Shown: positions 23,265 to 32,853, counted from the first letter of the stretch. The stretch: DNA of 64,000 nucleotides from Taibaiella helva (GCF_003545695.1 NZ_QUZZ01000016.1:1-64000); one strand, 5' to 3'. Numbers and translations: made by a program. Notes: a model not told the origin generated them from the letters alone.

Positions 23265-25250
23265 ATGATGAGACGGACGGTATTCTTCTCTTTGGTCTTC
23301 TTCCTGCTACAGGCATTTCATACGCTGAAGGCGCAGCAGCAGGGCACCGCACCCCGGCAGCTCGACAGCCTTACCCGGCTGATGCAGAGCCACCCCCCAC
23401 CGGAAGTGCAAATGAAGGTCTTTATCGGCCTGTCCGATTACTGGCGGAGCCGTGACAATAATAAAGCGATGGCCTATGCCCGGCAAATGTCCGATATAGC
23501 CAGGAGCAGGCAGGACAAGCTTTATATAGGTATTGCAGCTTTCGTGGAAGGCAATGTATACAACAGCGCCGACCAGCTCGACAGCGCCCTGAACCGGTAC
23601 CGGCAGGCGCTGAAGATACTGGAGCCGCTGAAGGAGAAGACAGCGGTTTATTACCAGGCCCGGGTATGGAACAACAAAGGCATTATTCTTCAAAAGAAAG
23701 ACAGCGCCGGGCAATACCTGGATATACTGCTGAACACGGTGGTACCGCTGGCGGAAAAGATAAAGGATAGCGCCATGATCGGTCATGCCTATGTTAATAT
23801 CATTTCCCTGATGGTATATTCGGGCCGCTACGAAAAAGCGTTATCCTATTACGATGCTATTATCGGGCTTTATAAAAAATTCCTTCCCGATGAAATGCTG
23901 GCAATAGCCTATCTCGCGTATGTACGGGGTACATTGTTCAGCGGGATACCCGACCTGAATTTTGCAGGAAAAAACCTGGCCCTGGCACGCGCCCGTCTGG
24001 CCAAAGATACCTCATCGCGGGTATGGATCAATTATTATGGTATGGCAGGCGGCCTGGCCTTTACCGCTAACCAATATACCAGGGCGCTGCAATGCTTCGA
24101 TTCGGGTCTTGCGCTGAATGCACGGTGGAAAGTGGGCTACGATGCGCTCACGCTGGTATGGGGCAAAGCGGAAACCTATTACAAAATGAACCGCGTGCAG
24201 GAAGCGAAGCGCGCTATGTACGAATTGGATAAATTTGTCAGCATTTACAACATGAAGGCGGACCGCATTGCCCTATTGCGGAAGATCGCTTTTCTGGAGG
24301 CGGCCACCGGCAACTACCCGCTTGCTTACCGCAAGCTGGATGAATATGTTCAGCGCATGGATACGGCCAACCTGCTCAAAGCGAATGTGGCGATTGCCGA
24401 CCTGGAGGAAAAATACCAGAATGCCCAAAAACAGCATGAGATCGAGCTGCTGCAAAGCAAGAGCCGCTTCAACCGCTACCTCACCCTTTCATCTATTGCG
24501 CTGACGTTGCTGCTGGTCTTATTGTTGCTGCTGCTGCGCTCACGATACCGGGCCCGGAAAGCAGCGGCAGAGCAGGAGGCAACGCTGCTGTTGCAGAAAA
24601 TACAGCAGCAGCAGCAGGAACAGCAGTACGAGGTAGCCAGGGCCCTGCTCGAGGGTGAAGAACGGGAGCGCCGCCGGTTAGCTGGCGACCTGCACGACGG
24701 GCTGGGCGGCATGCTGGCTACCGCCCGCATGAACCTGACCGGCCTGACCGACGGAGCCGGAGATACACAGCGGGGGCTGGACAAAGTGATCGGTCAGCTG
24801 GACCAATCTGTCAATGAGCTGCGCCGTATTGCCCGCAATATGATACCTGAAGCGCTGCTGCGCTCCGGCCTGGAGACGGCGCTCACCGACCTCTGCGCTT
24901 CCCTTCCCGCCGATAAGATCAACGTAGATTACCAGATGATCGGTATTCCCGACACAACACCTGGCCAGCAGGAGCTTGTGATCTACCGCATTGTGCAGGA
25001 GCTGCTGACCAATGTGCTGCGCCATGCCGGCGCTACCGAGATCTTTGTACAATGCAGCCAGCGGGACCATACCTTTCATATTACAGTCGAAGATAATGGT
25101 AAAGGACTGGACGATGTAGCAGACGGCAACAATAAGGGGATCGGGATAGCGAATGTCCGCAACAGGGTCGCCTTTCTACGGGGAAGGATGGACATCCGGT
25201 CGGCCCCGGGCAAGGGTACGGCCATAGATATTGAGCTGCACCTCACCTGA
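23265..25250 (+). CDS. TPR-containing sensor histidine kinase (NarL/LuxR-partner type)
   Basis: The 661-residue protein has a signal peptide (VFFSLVFFLLQAFHTLKA), a periplasmic region of TPR-like helices (about 30-390), one membrane helix (about 405-425, LTLLLVLLLLLL), a coiled-coil linker rich in Gln, a HisKA_3 dimerisation box (RRRLAGDLHDGLGGMLATARMNL, phospho-His near 476) and a HATPase domain with N-box QELLTNVLRHAGA and G-boxes DNGKGLDD and GIGIANVRNRV. Such kinases normally phosphorylate NarL-type regulators; none is adjacent, so it is an orphan in this window. It diverges from the biotin operon. Confidence 0.9.
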   Translation: MMRRTVFFSLVFFLLQAFHTLKAQQQGTAPRQLDSLTRLMQSHPPPEVQMKVFIGLSDYWRSRDNNKAMAYARQMSDIARSRQDKLYIGIAAFVEGNVYNSADQLDSALNRYRQALKILEPLKEKTAVYYQARVWNNKGIILQKKDSAGQYLDILLNTVVPLAEKIKDSAMIGHAYVNIISLMVYSGRYEKALSYYDAIIGLYKKFLPDEMLAIAYLAYVRGTLFSGIPDLNFAGKNLALARARLAKDTSSRVWINYYGMAGGLAFTANQYTRALQCFDSGLALNARWKVGYDALTLVWGKAETYYKMNRVQEAKRAMYELDKFVSIYNMKADRIALLRKIAFLEAATGNYPLAYRKLDEYVQRMDTANLLKANVAIADLEEKYQNAQKQHEIELLQSKSRFNRYLTLSSIALTLLLVLLLLLLRSRYRARKAAAEQEATLLLQKIQQQQQEQQYEVARALLEGEERERRRLAGDLHDGLGGMLATARMNLTGLTDGAGDTQRGLDKVIGQLDQSVNELRRIARNMIPEALLRSGLETALTDLCASLPADKINVDYQMIGIPDTTPGQQELVIYRIVQELLTNVLRHAGATEIFVQCSQRDHTFHITVEDNGKGLDDVADGNNKGIGIANVRNRVAFLRGRMDIRSAPGKGTAIDIELHLT

Positions 25251-25283
25251 CCTGCAGAGGCGGAAAATTCCCTTAAATTTCGG

Positions 25284-25291
25284 TACCTTTG
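25284..25291 (+). promoter_or_regulatory. -7 promoter element of rimO
   Basis: TACCTTTG matches TAnnTTTG exactly and lies 19 bp upstream of the rimO ATG at 25311. Confidence 0.6.
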
Positions 25292-25310
25292 CACCCTTTA
25301 ACTGAAGGGG

Positions 25311-26618
25311 ATGAAAAGCAGAACGATTAAACAGAATAAGGTCAATATCATTACCTTAGGCTGCTCCAAAAACCTGGTGGACAGCGAGGTGCTGAGCGGA
25401 CAGCTCCGAGCCAACGAGATCGCTGTGGCACATGAGAATGAGAAATTCGATCACAACATAGTGGTGGTCAATACCTGCGGCTTTATCGATAAGGCCAAGG
25501 AAGAGTCCATCAATACCATACTCGAACAAGTCGCTTACAAAGAAGCGGGCCGTCTCGACAAGGTCTATGTAACCGGCTGCCTGAGCGAACGCTACCGCGG
25601 CGACCTGGCTAAGGAGATTCCCGAAGTGGATGCCTGGTTCGGTACCCTGGAGCTGCCTTTCATCCTGAAAGAGCTGAATGCGGACTTCAAAAAGGAGCTG
25701 CTGGGCGAAAGAATGCTGAGCACGCCCAGGCATTATGCTTATCTTAAAATATCGGAAGGCTGCAACCGTACCTGCTCTTTCTGCGCTATTCCCCTGATGC
25801 GTGGCGGACATGTATCCAAGACCATAGAAGAGATTGTAACAGAGGCGAAGCACCTGGTGCGGAACGGAGTTAAGGAGATCATGCTGATCGCCCAGGAGCT
25901 GACCTATTACGGCCTGGATATTTATAAGAAAAGAATGCTCCCCGACCTGCTGAAGCACCTTTCGGATGTGCCCGGGCTGGAATGGATCCGCCTGCATTAT
26001 GCTTATCCTTCCAAATTCCCGATGGAGATCCTCGATGTGATGAAGGAGCGGGACAATATCTGCAATTACCTGGACATGCCTTTGCAGCATTGCAGTGATG
26101 CGATGCTGAAAGCGATGAAGCGCCAGATCAGCAAGCAGGAAATGTACGACCTGATCGCGGCGATACGGGAAAAGGTGCCCGGCATGGCTCTGCGTACCAC
26201 GATGATCACCGGCTTTCCCGGTGAGACCCGCGATGATGTAGAAGAGCTGAAGGCCTTCCTGGAAGAGATCCGTTTTGAACGCGTGGGCATCTTTACCTAT
26301 TCGCACGAAGAGAATACGTCGGCTTACGACCTGGAAGATACTTTGTCTTCCGAAGAAAAGGAGGCCAGGGCGCAGGAGATCATGGAAGTGCAGCAGGAGA
26401 TCTCTTACGAGAAAAACCAGGAGCTGATCGGCCGCGAGTTTAAAGTGATCATCGATAAAATGGAAGCCGGTCGCTATATCGGCCGTACCGAATATGACAG
26501 TGTGGAAGTGGACAACGAAGTGATCATTCATGCTGAAAAGGAGTTGCCCGTTGGTGATTTTGTGCAGGCACGCATTACCAAAGCCTTCGATTATGACCTC
26601 GAGGCGGAAGTCGTATAG
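25311..26618 (+). CDS. rimO: ribosomal protein S12 methylthiotransferase
   Basis: RimO adds a methylthio group to the conserved Asp of ribosomal protein S12. The 435-residue protein has the MTTase N-terminal domain (IITLGCSKNLVDSEVLSG, VVVNTCGFIDKAKEES, VTGCLSERY: the three Cys of the auxiliary cluster), the radical-SAM motif CNRTCSFCAIP near residue 150, and a C-terminal TRAM-type domain (about 370-435). SKNLVDSE and GFIDKAKEES identify RimO rather than MiaB. It has its own promoter 19 bp upstream and stands alone. Confidence 0.96.
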   Translation: MKSRTIKQNKVNIITLGCSKNLVDSEVLSGQLRANEIAVAHENEKFDHNIVVVNTCGFIDKAKEESINTILEQVAYKEAGRLDKVYVTGCLSERYRGDLAKEIPEVDAWFGTLELPFILKELNADFKKELLGERMLSTPRHYAYLKISEGCNRTCSFCAIPLMRGGHVSKTIEEIVTEAKHLVRNGVKEIMLIAQELTYYGLDIYKKRMLPDLLKHLSDVPGLEWIRLHYAYPSKFPMEILDVMKERDNICNYLDMPLQHCSDAMLKAMKRQISKQEMYDLIAAIREKVPGMALRTTMITGFPGETRDDVEELKAFLEEIRFERVGIFTYSHEENTSAYDLEDTLSSEEKEARAQEIMEVQQEISYEKNQELIGREFKVIIDKMEAGRYIGRTEYDSVEVDNEVIIHAEKELPVGDFVQARITKAFDYDLEAEVV

Positions 26619-26687
26619 GATTTTAAAATTTAGAATTTTGATTTTTGAAATTTTACCTTTTGCCTCCTGATTTTTGAATTTTAACCT

Positions 26688-27776
26688 ATGGTATATAAAG
26701 TGATCGGGCTGATGTCGGGAAGCTCGCTGGATGGGCTGGATATTGCCTATACAGAGCTAACGGAGATCAGCGGTAAGTGGAGCTATGAGATCGTGGCGGC
26801 GGAATGCCTGCCCTACCCGACAGCGCTGGCCGATGAGCTGCGGCATGCACATACCCTTACCGTTCCCGGGTTCCTGCGCCTGCATACCAGCTACGGCCAC
26901 TACCTGGGCGAGCAGGTCAACCATTTCATTAAACGGAACAGCTTACAGCATAAAGTACATTTCATCGCATCGCATGGACATACGGTCTGGCACGAGCCTT
27001 CGGCCCGTACCACCGCGCAGATCGGCGACGGCTCTGCTATTGCGGGCTGGACCTTGCTCCCCGTGATCAGCGACCTGCGTCATATGGATGTGGCTCTCGG
27101 CGGACAAGGTGCGCCTATCGTACCGATTGCCGACAGGCTGTTGTTCTCTGCCTACGACTTCTGCCTGAATCTCGGTGGCATAGCCAACGTTACAGTCAAT
27201 GGCGCCGAGCCGCTGGCCTTCGATATTTGCCCGGCCAACCAGTTGCTGAATCACTTCGCGCTGCGGCTGGAAAAAGAATTTGACGATAAGGGCGCCATTG
27301 CCCGTTCAGGTAGCAACAATGAAGCCGTGCTGGAAAAGATCAACCAGGTGGCTTATTATGGCATGAGCACGCCAAAGTCGCTGCACAATGGCTTTGTAAC
27401 GGAAGAAGTATTACCGCATTTTGAATCGTTGGAAAAAATGAATGATGCGCTGTATATCTCCACCCGTCATATCGCCACCCAGGTGGCCCGTGCGCTGCAG
27501 CCTTATGTTAACCCTTTGCAGGAGCAGAAAATGCTGGTCACCGGCGGCGGCGCCTTCAACGATTTTCTCGTGGAGATGATAAAGGAAGAGCTGAACCGTG
27601 AGGGTACTATCGAGCTGGTGATCCCCGACGAGGCAACCATTAAGCATAAGGAAGCCGTTGCCATGGCCCTGTTTGGTACTTTGCGCTGGCGCGAGGAGAA
27701 CAATGTGCTGCATTCTGTTACCGGCGCCGCACGCAGCAGTGTAGGCGGTGCGCTCTGGCTGCCGCCCGTGGATTGA
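26688..27776 (+). CDS. anmK: anhydro-N-acetylmuramic acid kinase
   Basis: AnmK phosphorylates and opens 1,6-anhydroMurNAc released by cell-wall turnover. The 362-residue sequence opens VYKVIGLMSGSSLDGLDIAYTEL, the ATP-binding signature, and has GHTVWHEP, LNLGGIANVT, FDICPANQLLNHFA and a late VTGGGAFNDFLVEMI. It is usual length. It lies 69 bp after rimO, separated by an AT-rich spacer of repetitive 'ATTTTTGAAATTTT' type. With mpl at 44 kb it gives this window two peptidoglycan-recycling enzymes. Confidence 0.95.
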   Translation: MVYKVIGLMSGSSLDGLDIAYTELTEISGKWSYEIVAAECLPYPTALADELRHAHTLTVPGFLRLHTSYGHYLGEQVNHFIKRNSLQHKVHFIASHGHTVWHEPSARTTAQIGDGSAIAGWTLLPVISDLRHMDVALGGQGAPIVPIADRLLFSAYDFCLNLGGIANVTVNGAEPLAFDICPANQLLNHFALRLEKEFDDKGAIARSGSNNEAVLEKINQVAYYGMSTPKSLHNGFVTEEVLPHFESLEKMNDALYISTRHIATQVARALQPYVNPLQEQKMLVTGGGAFNDFLVEMIKEELNREGTIELVIPDEATIKHKEAVAMALFGTLRWREENNVLHSVTGAARSSVGGALWLPPVD

Positions 27777-27794
27777 TATTTAGAAAGTCAGATG

Positions 27795-27877
27795 TTAGAT
27801 ATTAGACAGAACATTCTAAATCTGCTATCTCGTTTCCGCTATCTATCGCATACCACTATTTTATATCTAATATCTAA
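27795..27877. repeat. intergenic inverted repeat between anmK and leuS
   Basis: TTAGATATTAGA (27795-27806) recurs inverted at 27866-27877, within a spacer full of 'TCTAA/TTAGA' variants up to the leuS start. It is not a terminator (no GC stem or T-run). Simple-sequence drift or a dispersed intergenic repeat is possible. Confidence 0.5.
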
Positions 27878-27904
27878 AGTCTAACCTCTAAGATCTAAAC
27901 CCCG

Positions 27905-30706
27905 GTGGAATATAATTTTCAGCAAATTGAGCAACATGCAAAAGCCTTCTGGGCTGCGCAGCAAGTCTATAAAGTAAAGAACGATAGTACACGTCCCAAG
28001 TATTATGTGCTGGACATGTTCCCCTATCCCAGCGGCGCGGGCCTGCATGTGGGCCATCCGCTGGGTTATATTGCCTCTGATATATTTGCCCGCTACAAAG
28101 TGATGAAAGGCTTCAATGTGCTGCACCCGATGGGCTTCGATGCTTTCGGTCTGCCGGCGGAGCAATATGCCCTGGAGACCGGCCAGCATCCTGCAGTGAC
28201 GACCGAGAAGAACATTAAACGCTATAAAGAACAGCTGGATAACATCGGTTTCAATTACGACTGGAGCCGCGAAGTGCGTACCAGCGATCCGCAATATTAT
28301 CGCTGGACCCAATGGATCTTCCTGCAATTGTTCCAAAGCTGGTTCAACCGTGAAAACAATAAGGCCGAGCCGCTGAGCACACTGACCGTTCGCCTGGAAC
28401 AGGAAGGCAACAAAGACTGTCCTGCTCCCGGTGATGAGACCCTGCGCTTTACGGCAGAAGAATGGAAAGCCATGAGCGAGCGGGAGCAGAGAGGCGTGCT
28501 GATGCATTACCGTCTCGCTTATCTCGATCATGCCGAAGTATGGTGGTGCGAAGCCCTGGGCACAGTGCTGGCCAACGACGAAGTGGTGAACGGCGTGAGC
28601 GAACGTGGCGGCCACCCGGTAGAACGCAAGAAGATGCGTCAGTGGTTCCTGCGGATCACTGAATATGCCGATCGCCTGATCCATAGCCTCGATAACCTGG
28701 AATGGAGCGAGGCGATGAAGGAAATGCAACGCAACTGGATCGGCCGCAGCGAAGGCGCTTCCGTGCATTTTGCGCTGGAAGGCCATCAGGGCAGCATCGA
28801 AGTGTTCACCACCCGACCCGATACTATTTTCGGCGTGGACTTTATGGTGCTCGCTCCCGAGCATGAGCTGGTAGACCACATTACCGCTCCTGAACAGAAA
28901 GAAGCCGTCGAGCAATATGTAAGCTATGTAAGAAGCCGCAGCGAGCGGGAACGCATGGCCGAGAAGAAGATCAGCGGTTGCTTTACCGGCGCCTATGCCC
29001 TGCATCCCTTTAGCGGCAAGCGTATCCCGGTATGGATATCAGAATATGTGCTGGCCGGATACGGTACCGGCGCCATCATGGCCGTACCCTCCGGCGATGA
29101 CCGCGACCATGCTTTCGCACGGCATTTCGGTATCGATATTACCAATATCTTCGGCGCCTTGTATACCGGCGAAGCTGCGGTGGGCGATAAGAATGTAATC
29201 ATCGAGCAGAGCGGCTTTGTGAGCGGCAAGAGTGTGAAAGAAGCCGCAGCGTTGGTACTCGAAGCCTTAGAGACCAAAGGTATCGGCACCCGCAAGATCA
29301 ATTATAAGCTGCGTGACGCGGGCTTCAGCCGCCAGCGCTACTGGGGCGAGCCCTTTCCTATCGTGTATAAGAACAATATTCCCTATGCGGTAAACGAGGC
29401 CGGAGTCAACCTGCCCGAAGCCCTGCAGCAATTGCCCGTAGAGCTACCGCATATCGAGAACTACAAGCCCGGCCCCGAAGGCGAAGGCCCGCTGGCCAAT
29501 GTCGCCGAATGGGTCGTGGTGCAAAACAAAGATGGTGAATTGTTGAAGCGCGAGACCAATACCATGCCGGGCTATGCCGGCAGCAGCTGGTATTTCCTGC
29601 GCTATATGGATCCCGGCAATGCCGATGCCTTTGCCGATCCGAAGGCAACCGATTACTGGAAGCAGGTGGACCTGTACATTGGTGGTACCGAGCATGCGGT
29701 AGGCCATTTGCTCTACAGCCGCATGTGGACCAAAGCCCTGCACGATTTGGGCTATATCTCTTTTGACGAGCCTTTCCGCAGGTTGGTGAACCAGGGGATG
29801 ATACAAGGGAGCACGAGATATGTATATCGTATCAATGGTACCAATACTTTCGTGTCACTTGGATTGAAAAATGAACACTTAGTTGATCAGATCCGCGTTG
29901 ATGTGAACTTTGTAGATGGTGTTGAACTGGACGTCGAAGCCTTTAAGCAATGGCGTCCCGAATATGCTGATGCCGAATTTATTTTGGAGAATGGTAAATA
30001 TATCTGTGGTAGCGAAACGGAAAAAATGTCTAAATCCAAGTACAATGTAGTCAATCCCGACGATATTGTAAAGCAATACGGCGCCGATACTTTCCGTATG
30101 TACGAAATGTTCCTGGGGCCGATCGAGATGAGCAAACCCTGGGATACCAAAGGCATTGAAGGTGTGCACCGTTTCCTGAAGAAGCTCTGGCGGCTCTTTT
30201 ACGACGAGCAGCAGGGCTGGATCGTGACGGATGAAGCACCCGCTGCGGCAGAGCTGAAGACCTTACACAAGACCATCAAAAAGATCGAAAGCGACACCGA
30301 ACGTTTTTCTTTCAATACGGTTGTCAGCCAGTTCATGATCTGTGTGAACGAGCTCACCGACCTGAACTGCCATAAGAAGACCATACTCGATCCGCTCGTG
30401 CGTATACTGGCGCCCTATGCGCCGCATGTGGCGGAAGCCTTGTGGAAGCAGCTGGGACATGAAAGCTCCGTGGTCCATGCCGCCTACCCCGAATGGGAAG
30501 AGCAATATACCGTGGAGAACAGCAAGCTGTACCCCGTAGCCGTGAACGGTAAGCCCCGTGTAGAGCTGGAATTTGCGCTGGATGCCGAGCAGGCCTTTAT
30601 CGAGCAGGAAGTGCTGGCCAACGAAGTGATCCGGAAATGGCTGGAAGGCAAGGAGCCCAAAAAGTTCGTCTATGTAAAGGGACGGATGATCAATGTGGTG
30701 GTGTAA
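27905..30706 (+). CDS. leuS: leucyl-tRNA synthetase
   Basis: This 933-residue class Ia synthetase starts at GTG 27905 (EYNFQQIEQHAKAFWAAQ). FPYPSGAGLHVGHPLGY (HIGH motif, near 47) and EKMSKSKYNVVNPDD (KMSKS, near 706) frame the catalytic core; the editing domain is seen as VFTTRPDTIFGVDFMVLAPEH and GTGAIMAVPSGDDRDHAFA. An insertion before KMSKS (about 640-700, INGTNTFVSLGLKNE...DAEFILENGKYICG) is AT-richer than its flanks; I recall Bacteroidota LeuRS proteins carrying this segment, so I do not read it as foreign. It ends before a large palindromic terminator. Confidence 0.97.
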   Translation: MEYNFQQIEQHAKAFWAAQQVYKVKNDSTRPKYYVLDMFPYPSGAGLHVGHPLGYIASDIFARYKVMKGFNVLHPMGFDAFGLPAEQYALETGQHPAVTTEKNIKRYKEQLDNIGFNYDWSREVRTSDPQYYRWTQWIFLQLFQSWFNRENNKAEPLSTLTVRLEQEGNKDCPAPGDETLRFTAEEWKAMSEREQRGVLMHYRLAYLDHAEVWWCEALGTVLANDEVVNGVSERGGHPVERKKMRQWFLRITEYADRLIHSLDNLEWSEAMKEMQRNWIGRSEGASVHFALEGHQGSIEVFTTRPDTIFGVDFMVLAPEHELVDHITAPEQKEAVEQYVSYVRSRSERERMAEKKISGCFTGAYALHPFSGKRIPVWISEYVLAGYGTGAIMAVPSGDDRDHAFARHFGIDITNIFGALYTGEAAVGDKNVIIEQSGFVSGKSVKEAAALVLEALETKGIGTRKINYKLRDAGFSRQRYWGEPFPIVYKNNIPYAVNEAGVNLPEALQQLPVELPHIENYKPGPEGEGPLANVAEWVVVQNKDGELLKRETNTMPGYAGSSWYFLRYMDPGNADAFADPKATDYWKQVDLYIGGTEHAVGHLLYSRMWTKALHDLGYISFDEPFRRLVNQGMIQGSTRYVYRINGTNTFVSLGLKNEHLVDQIRVDVNFVDGVELDVEAFKQWRPEYADAEFILENGKYICGSETEKMSKSKYNVVNPDDIVKQYGADTFRMYEMFLGPIEMSKPWDTKGIEGVHRFLKKLWRLFYDEQQGWIVTDEAPAAAELKTLHKTIKKIESDTERFSFNTVVSQFMICVNELTDLNCHKKTILDPLVRILAPYAPHVAEALWKQLGHESSVVHAAYPEWEEQYTVENSKLYPVAVNGKPRVELEFALDAEQAFIEQEVLANEVIRKWLEGKEPKKFVYVKGRMINVVV

Positions 30707-30726
30707 GCCCGGCTTATACTACAGCG

Positions 30727-30774
30727 ATAAATATAAAGATCCGGCTGCAGCTGCAGCCGGATCTTTATATTTAT
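30727..30774. terminator. bidirectional terminator, perfect 48-bp palindrome
   Basis: Two 24-bp arms (30727-30750, 30751-30774) are exact reverse complements with no spacer; the core is CCGGCTGCAG/CTGCAGCCGG and the outer ends are A/T-rich, giving U-rich tails in both directions. It lies between convergent leuS and the flavodoxin-like gene. Confidence 0.85.
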
Positions 30775-30791
30775 GCCTGGCGAATCAGAGA

Positions 30792-31712
30792 TCAGCTGAG
30801 CTTACCCGCCTGGTAGGTTACTCCTTTGAAATATGCCACTTCTTTCAGGAGCTGCTTTTTCTTCAAAGCAGTTTTGATCTTTGCGGTTAGGCTACTGATC
30901 GGTGATAATACAAAAATAGCCGTGATGAGGATACGGCTGAACAGCTTGATCACCGGCTTCCTTTCCGGCGCGCCGGGACCGCCTTTGCTACGGGCTTTCG
31001 TGGCCCACTTGGGGAACTGGCTTACGCCTCTTTTTTCCAGCACGATCAGGTTGGGTCTTAAATGTACCGCACCCAGGTGCAGCAGGTCCTGCTGCAAGGC
31101 TTCGGTCCGGCCCTCTTTGATGTGGCGCAGGATGGGCTTGCCATAGCGCTGTGTATCGCGCATATCGCGTTCCGATACGCCGGCATCGGGCAAGCGCCCC
31201 GAGGCTTCTTTCTGCCCTTTGAACAGCCAGCGGATAATAGTGAGTGTAGAAGTAAGATTACCGTGCTTGTCTTCCAGCACGATGTTACCGATATGGTTCG
31301 CGCCCAGGCGCTGCAGCTGCTCTTTAACCTTTTCCTGGGCATTGAGCCACATGTTGCGGCAGCCGATCACGGTGATCACCGGCTTGTTGCGTAAGGCTTC
31401 TGCCCACTCGCTTTGCAGGAAGCTATTGGCCGGTATCGAAGGGGAAAGGAACCAGGGTTGATAGCCGAAGATCACCAGGTCATAATCTTTATTGCCGAGC
31501 GCAGGCATGGGCTGTATTTTTGCCGGTACCTGGAGCACGCTTTCAGGCATAGCGTCAAAAAAGGTTGCCGAGCTCCAGGGAAAAGGGAAAGCCTGATCAG
31601 GCCTGATCTCTGCAAAGTCGATCTCTGCCTCGCTCTTCATATCCTGTACTACGTTGTCGAGAATGTTTTTCAGTTGGCCGCTCTGGGAAAAATAGACGAC
31701 GAGAATCTTCAT
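30792..31712 (-). CDS. flavodoxin-like protein (DarA-like, flexirubin/dialkylresorcinol type)
   Basis: From ATG 31712 the 306-residue protein opens MKILVVYFSQSGQLKNILD, the FMN-phosphate loop of flavodoxin folds (strand, then S-Q-S-G-Q). DYDLVIFGYQPWFLSPSIPANSFL and KPVITVIGCRNMWLNAQEKV follow, and a hydrophobic segment (LFSRILITAIFVLSPISSL) lies near 255-275. Bacteroidota proteins of this length and opening are often annotated 'dialkylresorcinol condensing enzyme'; I base this on recollection and cannot confirm the chemistry. No other pigment genes are near. The frame continues upstream to 32111 but that part overlaps the divergent gene and lies beyond the promoter at 31718-31725. Confidence 0.65.
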   Translation of the reverse strand: MKILVVYFSQSGQLKNILDNVVQDMKSEAEIDFAEIRPDQAFPFPWSSATFFDAMPESVLQVPAKIQPMPALGNKDYDLVIFGYQPWFLSPSIPANSFLQSEWAEALRNKPVITVIGCRNMWLNAQEKVKEQLQRLGANHIGNIVLEDKHGNLTSTLTIIRWLFKGQKEASGRLPDAGVSERDMRDTQRYGKPILRHIKEGRTEALQQDLLHLGAVHLRPNLIVLEKRGVSQFPKWATKARSKGGPGAPERKPVIKLFSRILITAIFVLSPISSLTAKIKTALKKKQLLKEVAYFKGVTYQAGKLS

Positions 31713-31717
31713 GGGGC

Positions 31718-31725
31718 CAAAGATA
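31718..31725 (-). promoter_or_regulatory. -7 element immediately before the flavodoxin-like gene
   Basis: Minus-strand TATCTTTG fits TAnnTTTG exactly. It ends only 5 bp before the ATG at 31712, so transcription would begin at or next to the start codon (leaderless or nearly so). Confidence 0.5.
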
Positions 31726-31874
31726 CTCGTATTGTTCAAAATATAGTAAACGCCTGGTTTTTCTACCGGGAAAGCGGTAGAACGTTTTGTACTATAAGCT
31801 GTTAAAAATAGTGCTTGTCCGAAAAGTGCCCTTTTTTCTCCGGTAAGTCCTGTCGGTGAGTACAGCAGCAGGGA

Positions 31875-31882
31875 TACATTTG
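31875..31882 (+). promoter_or_regulatory. -7 element of the choice-anchor gene
   Basis: TACATTTG fits TAnnTTTG exactly and lies 11 bp before the ATG at 31894, giving a very short leader; the second ATG at 31900 would have a slightly longer one. Confidence 0.5.
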
Positions 31883-31893
31883 TCAAAAAAGAA

Positions 31894-32745
31894 ATGACAA
31901 TGAAGAGAACCATTATTCTACCAGGCGTTTTACTATGCGGCATGTATCTCCTCTTCGGCAGTAATGCTGCCGGCCCCGCATCCTCGGGTAGCGGTATCCG
32001 CAACGGCGCTCCCGGAAGCAACGGCACCTGTGCAGCCTGCCATGGCGGCGGCACCGGCACCACCACAGCATCCATTTCCCTGAAAGTAAAAGCAAGCGGC
32101 GCGGCAGTCACCGGCAGCTATACGCCCGGTACCGTTTATACGGTAAGCCTGACCGGCAACAATGCCGACCTGGCTTTCTTCGGTTTCCAGCTAACTGCAA
32201 CCAAGGGCGCTGCACAGGCCGGTACTTTCAGCAATCTGGGCAGCAACAAGCATGCTGCCATGCTCAGCGGCTTGCAGGTGATCGAGCACAGCACTGCATT
32301 AGCCAAGACCGGCGGTGTTTATGAAGCGACCTTCGATTGGACGGCTCCTGCAGCCGGTACGGGCACCGTTATCTTCAACGGTATCATTAACGGTGTGAAC
32401 CACGATGGCGGCACCGGCGGCGATAAAGTAAGCGAGATCGTGACACTGAGCCTTACCGAAAGTACGCCGCCGACCGGCATTGCCGGTCGGGATCTGCTGA
32501 ACCATTTCAGCCTTTCCCCGGTACCGGCTTCCGACAGGCTTCAGCTCAACGGTAGCGGCCTGAACGGCGCTTATACGCTGGCCGTATATGACCTGAACGG
32601 AAAAGTGCTGTGGCAAGGCGCTGCCCAGACACAAAATAATAACCTGCAGGCGGAAATACCCGTGAGCCAGCTGGCGACAGGAACCTATTTCCTCCACCTG
32701 AAAGGTAAAGAAGGAAAAGCGACCCGGGCCTTTACAAAAAAATAG
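31894..32745 (+). CDS. secreted choice-anchor-type protein with CxxCH motif and T9SS tail
   Basis: The 283-residue protein begins with a signal peptide (RTIILPGVLLCGMYLLFGSNAAG). SGSGIRNGAPGSNGTCAACHGGG follows, a single CxxCH haem-c-type site in the context typical of 'choice-anchor V' proteins (GAPG...C..CHGG). A beta-rich domain (about 65-195) follows, and the last 75 residues are a T9SS type A sorting domain (HFSLSPVPASDRLQLNG ... LAVYDLNGKVLWQG ... LATGTYFLHLKGKEGKATRAFTKK). Predicted cell-surface or secreted. Whether haem is bound is uncertain; the motif is family-typical. ATG 31900 is an alternative start. Confidence 0.8.
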   Translation: MTMKRTIILPGVLLCGMYLLFGSNAAGPASSGSGIRNGAPGSNGTCAACHGGGTGTTTASISLKVKASGAAVTGSYTPGTVYTVSLTGNNADLAFFGFQLTATKGAAQAGTFSNLGSNKHAAMLSGLQVIEHSTALAKTGGVYEATFDWTAPAAGTGTVIFNGIINGVNHDGGTGGDKVSEIVTLSLTESTPPTGIAGRDLLNHFSLSPVPASDRLQLNGSGLNGAYTLAVYDLNGKVLWQGAAQTQNNNLQAEIPVSQLATGTYFLHLKGKEGKATRAFTKK

Positions 32746-32794
32746 AACCACCTTATACAGAACCACAAACGGCCGTCTTAAAAAGACCGATTTA

Positions 32795-32838
32795 AAAGAG
32801 GAGCAGTCAAGTTTTTAAAAACTTGACTGCTCCTCTTT
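32795..32838. terminator. bidirectional terminator, perfect 44-bp palindrome
   Basis: Two 22-bp arms (32795-32816, 32817-32838; core GAGCAGTCAAG/CTTGACTGCTC) are exact reverse complements with A/T ends, lying between the convergent choice-anchor gene and queA. Confidence 0.85.
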
Positions 32839-32853
32839 ACTAAATGTATCTTC

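Noticed and set aside
25356-26531. 391-codon minus-strand frame opposite rimO
   Set aside because: It lies fully inside a well-conserved rimO and shows no motif of its own.
27881-29005. 374-codon minus-strand frame opposite leuS
   Set aside because: Shadow of the leuS N-terminal catalytic domain.
29810-30020. AT-richer segment in leuS as a recent insertion
   Set aside because: The protein sequence there reads as the insertion I recall before KMSKS in Bacteroidota LeuRS, so it is probably native.
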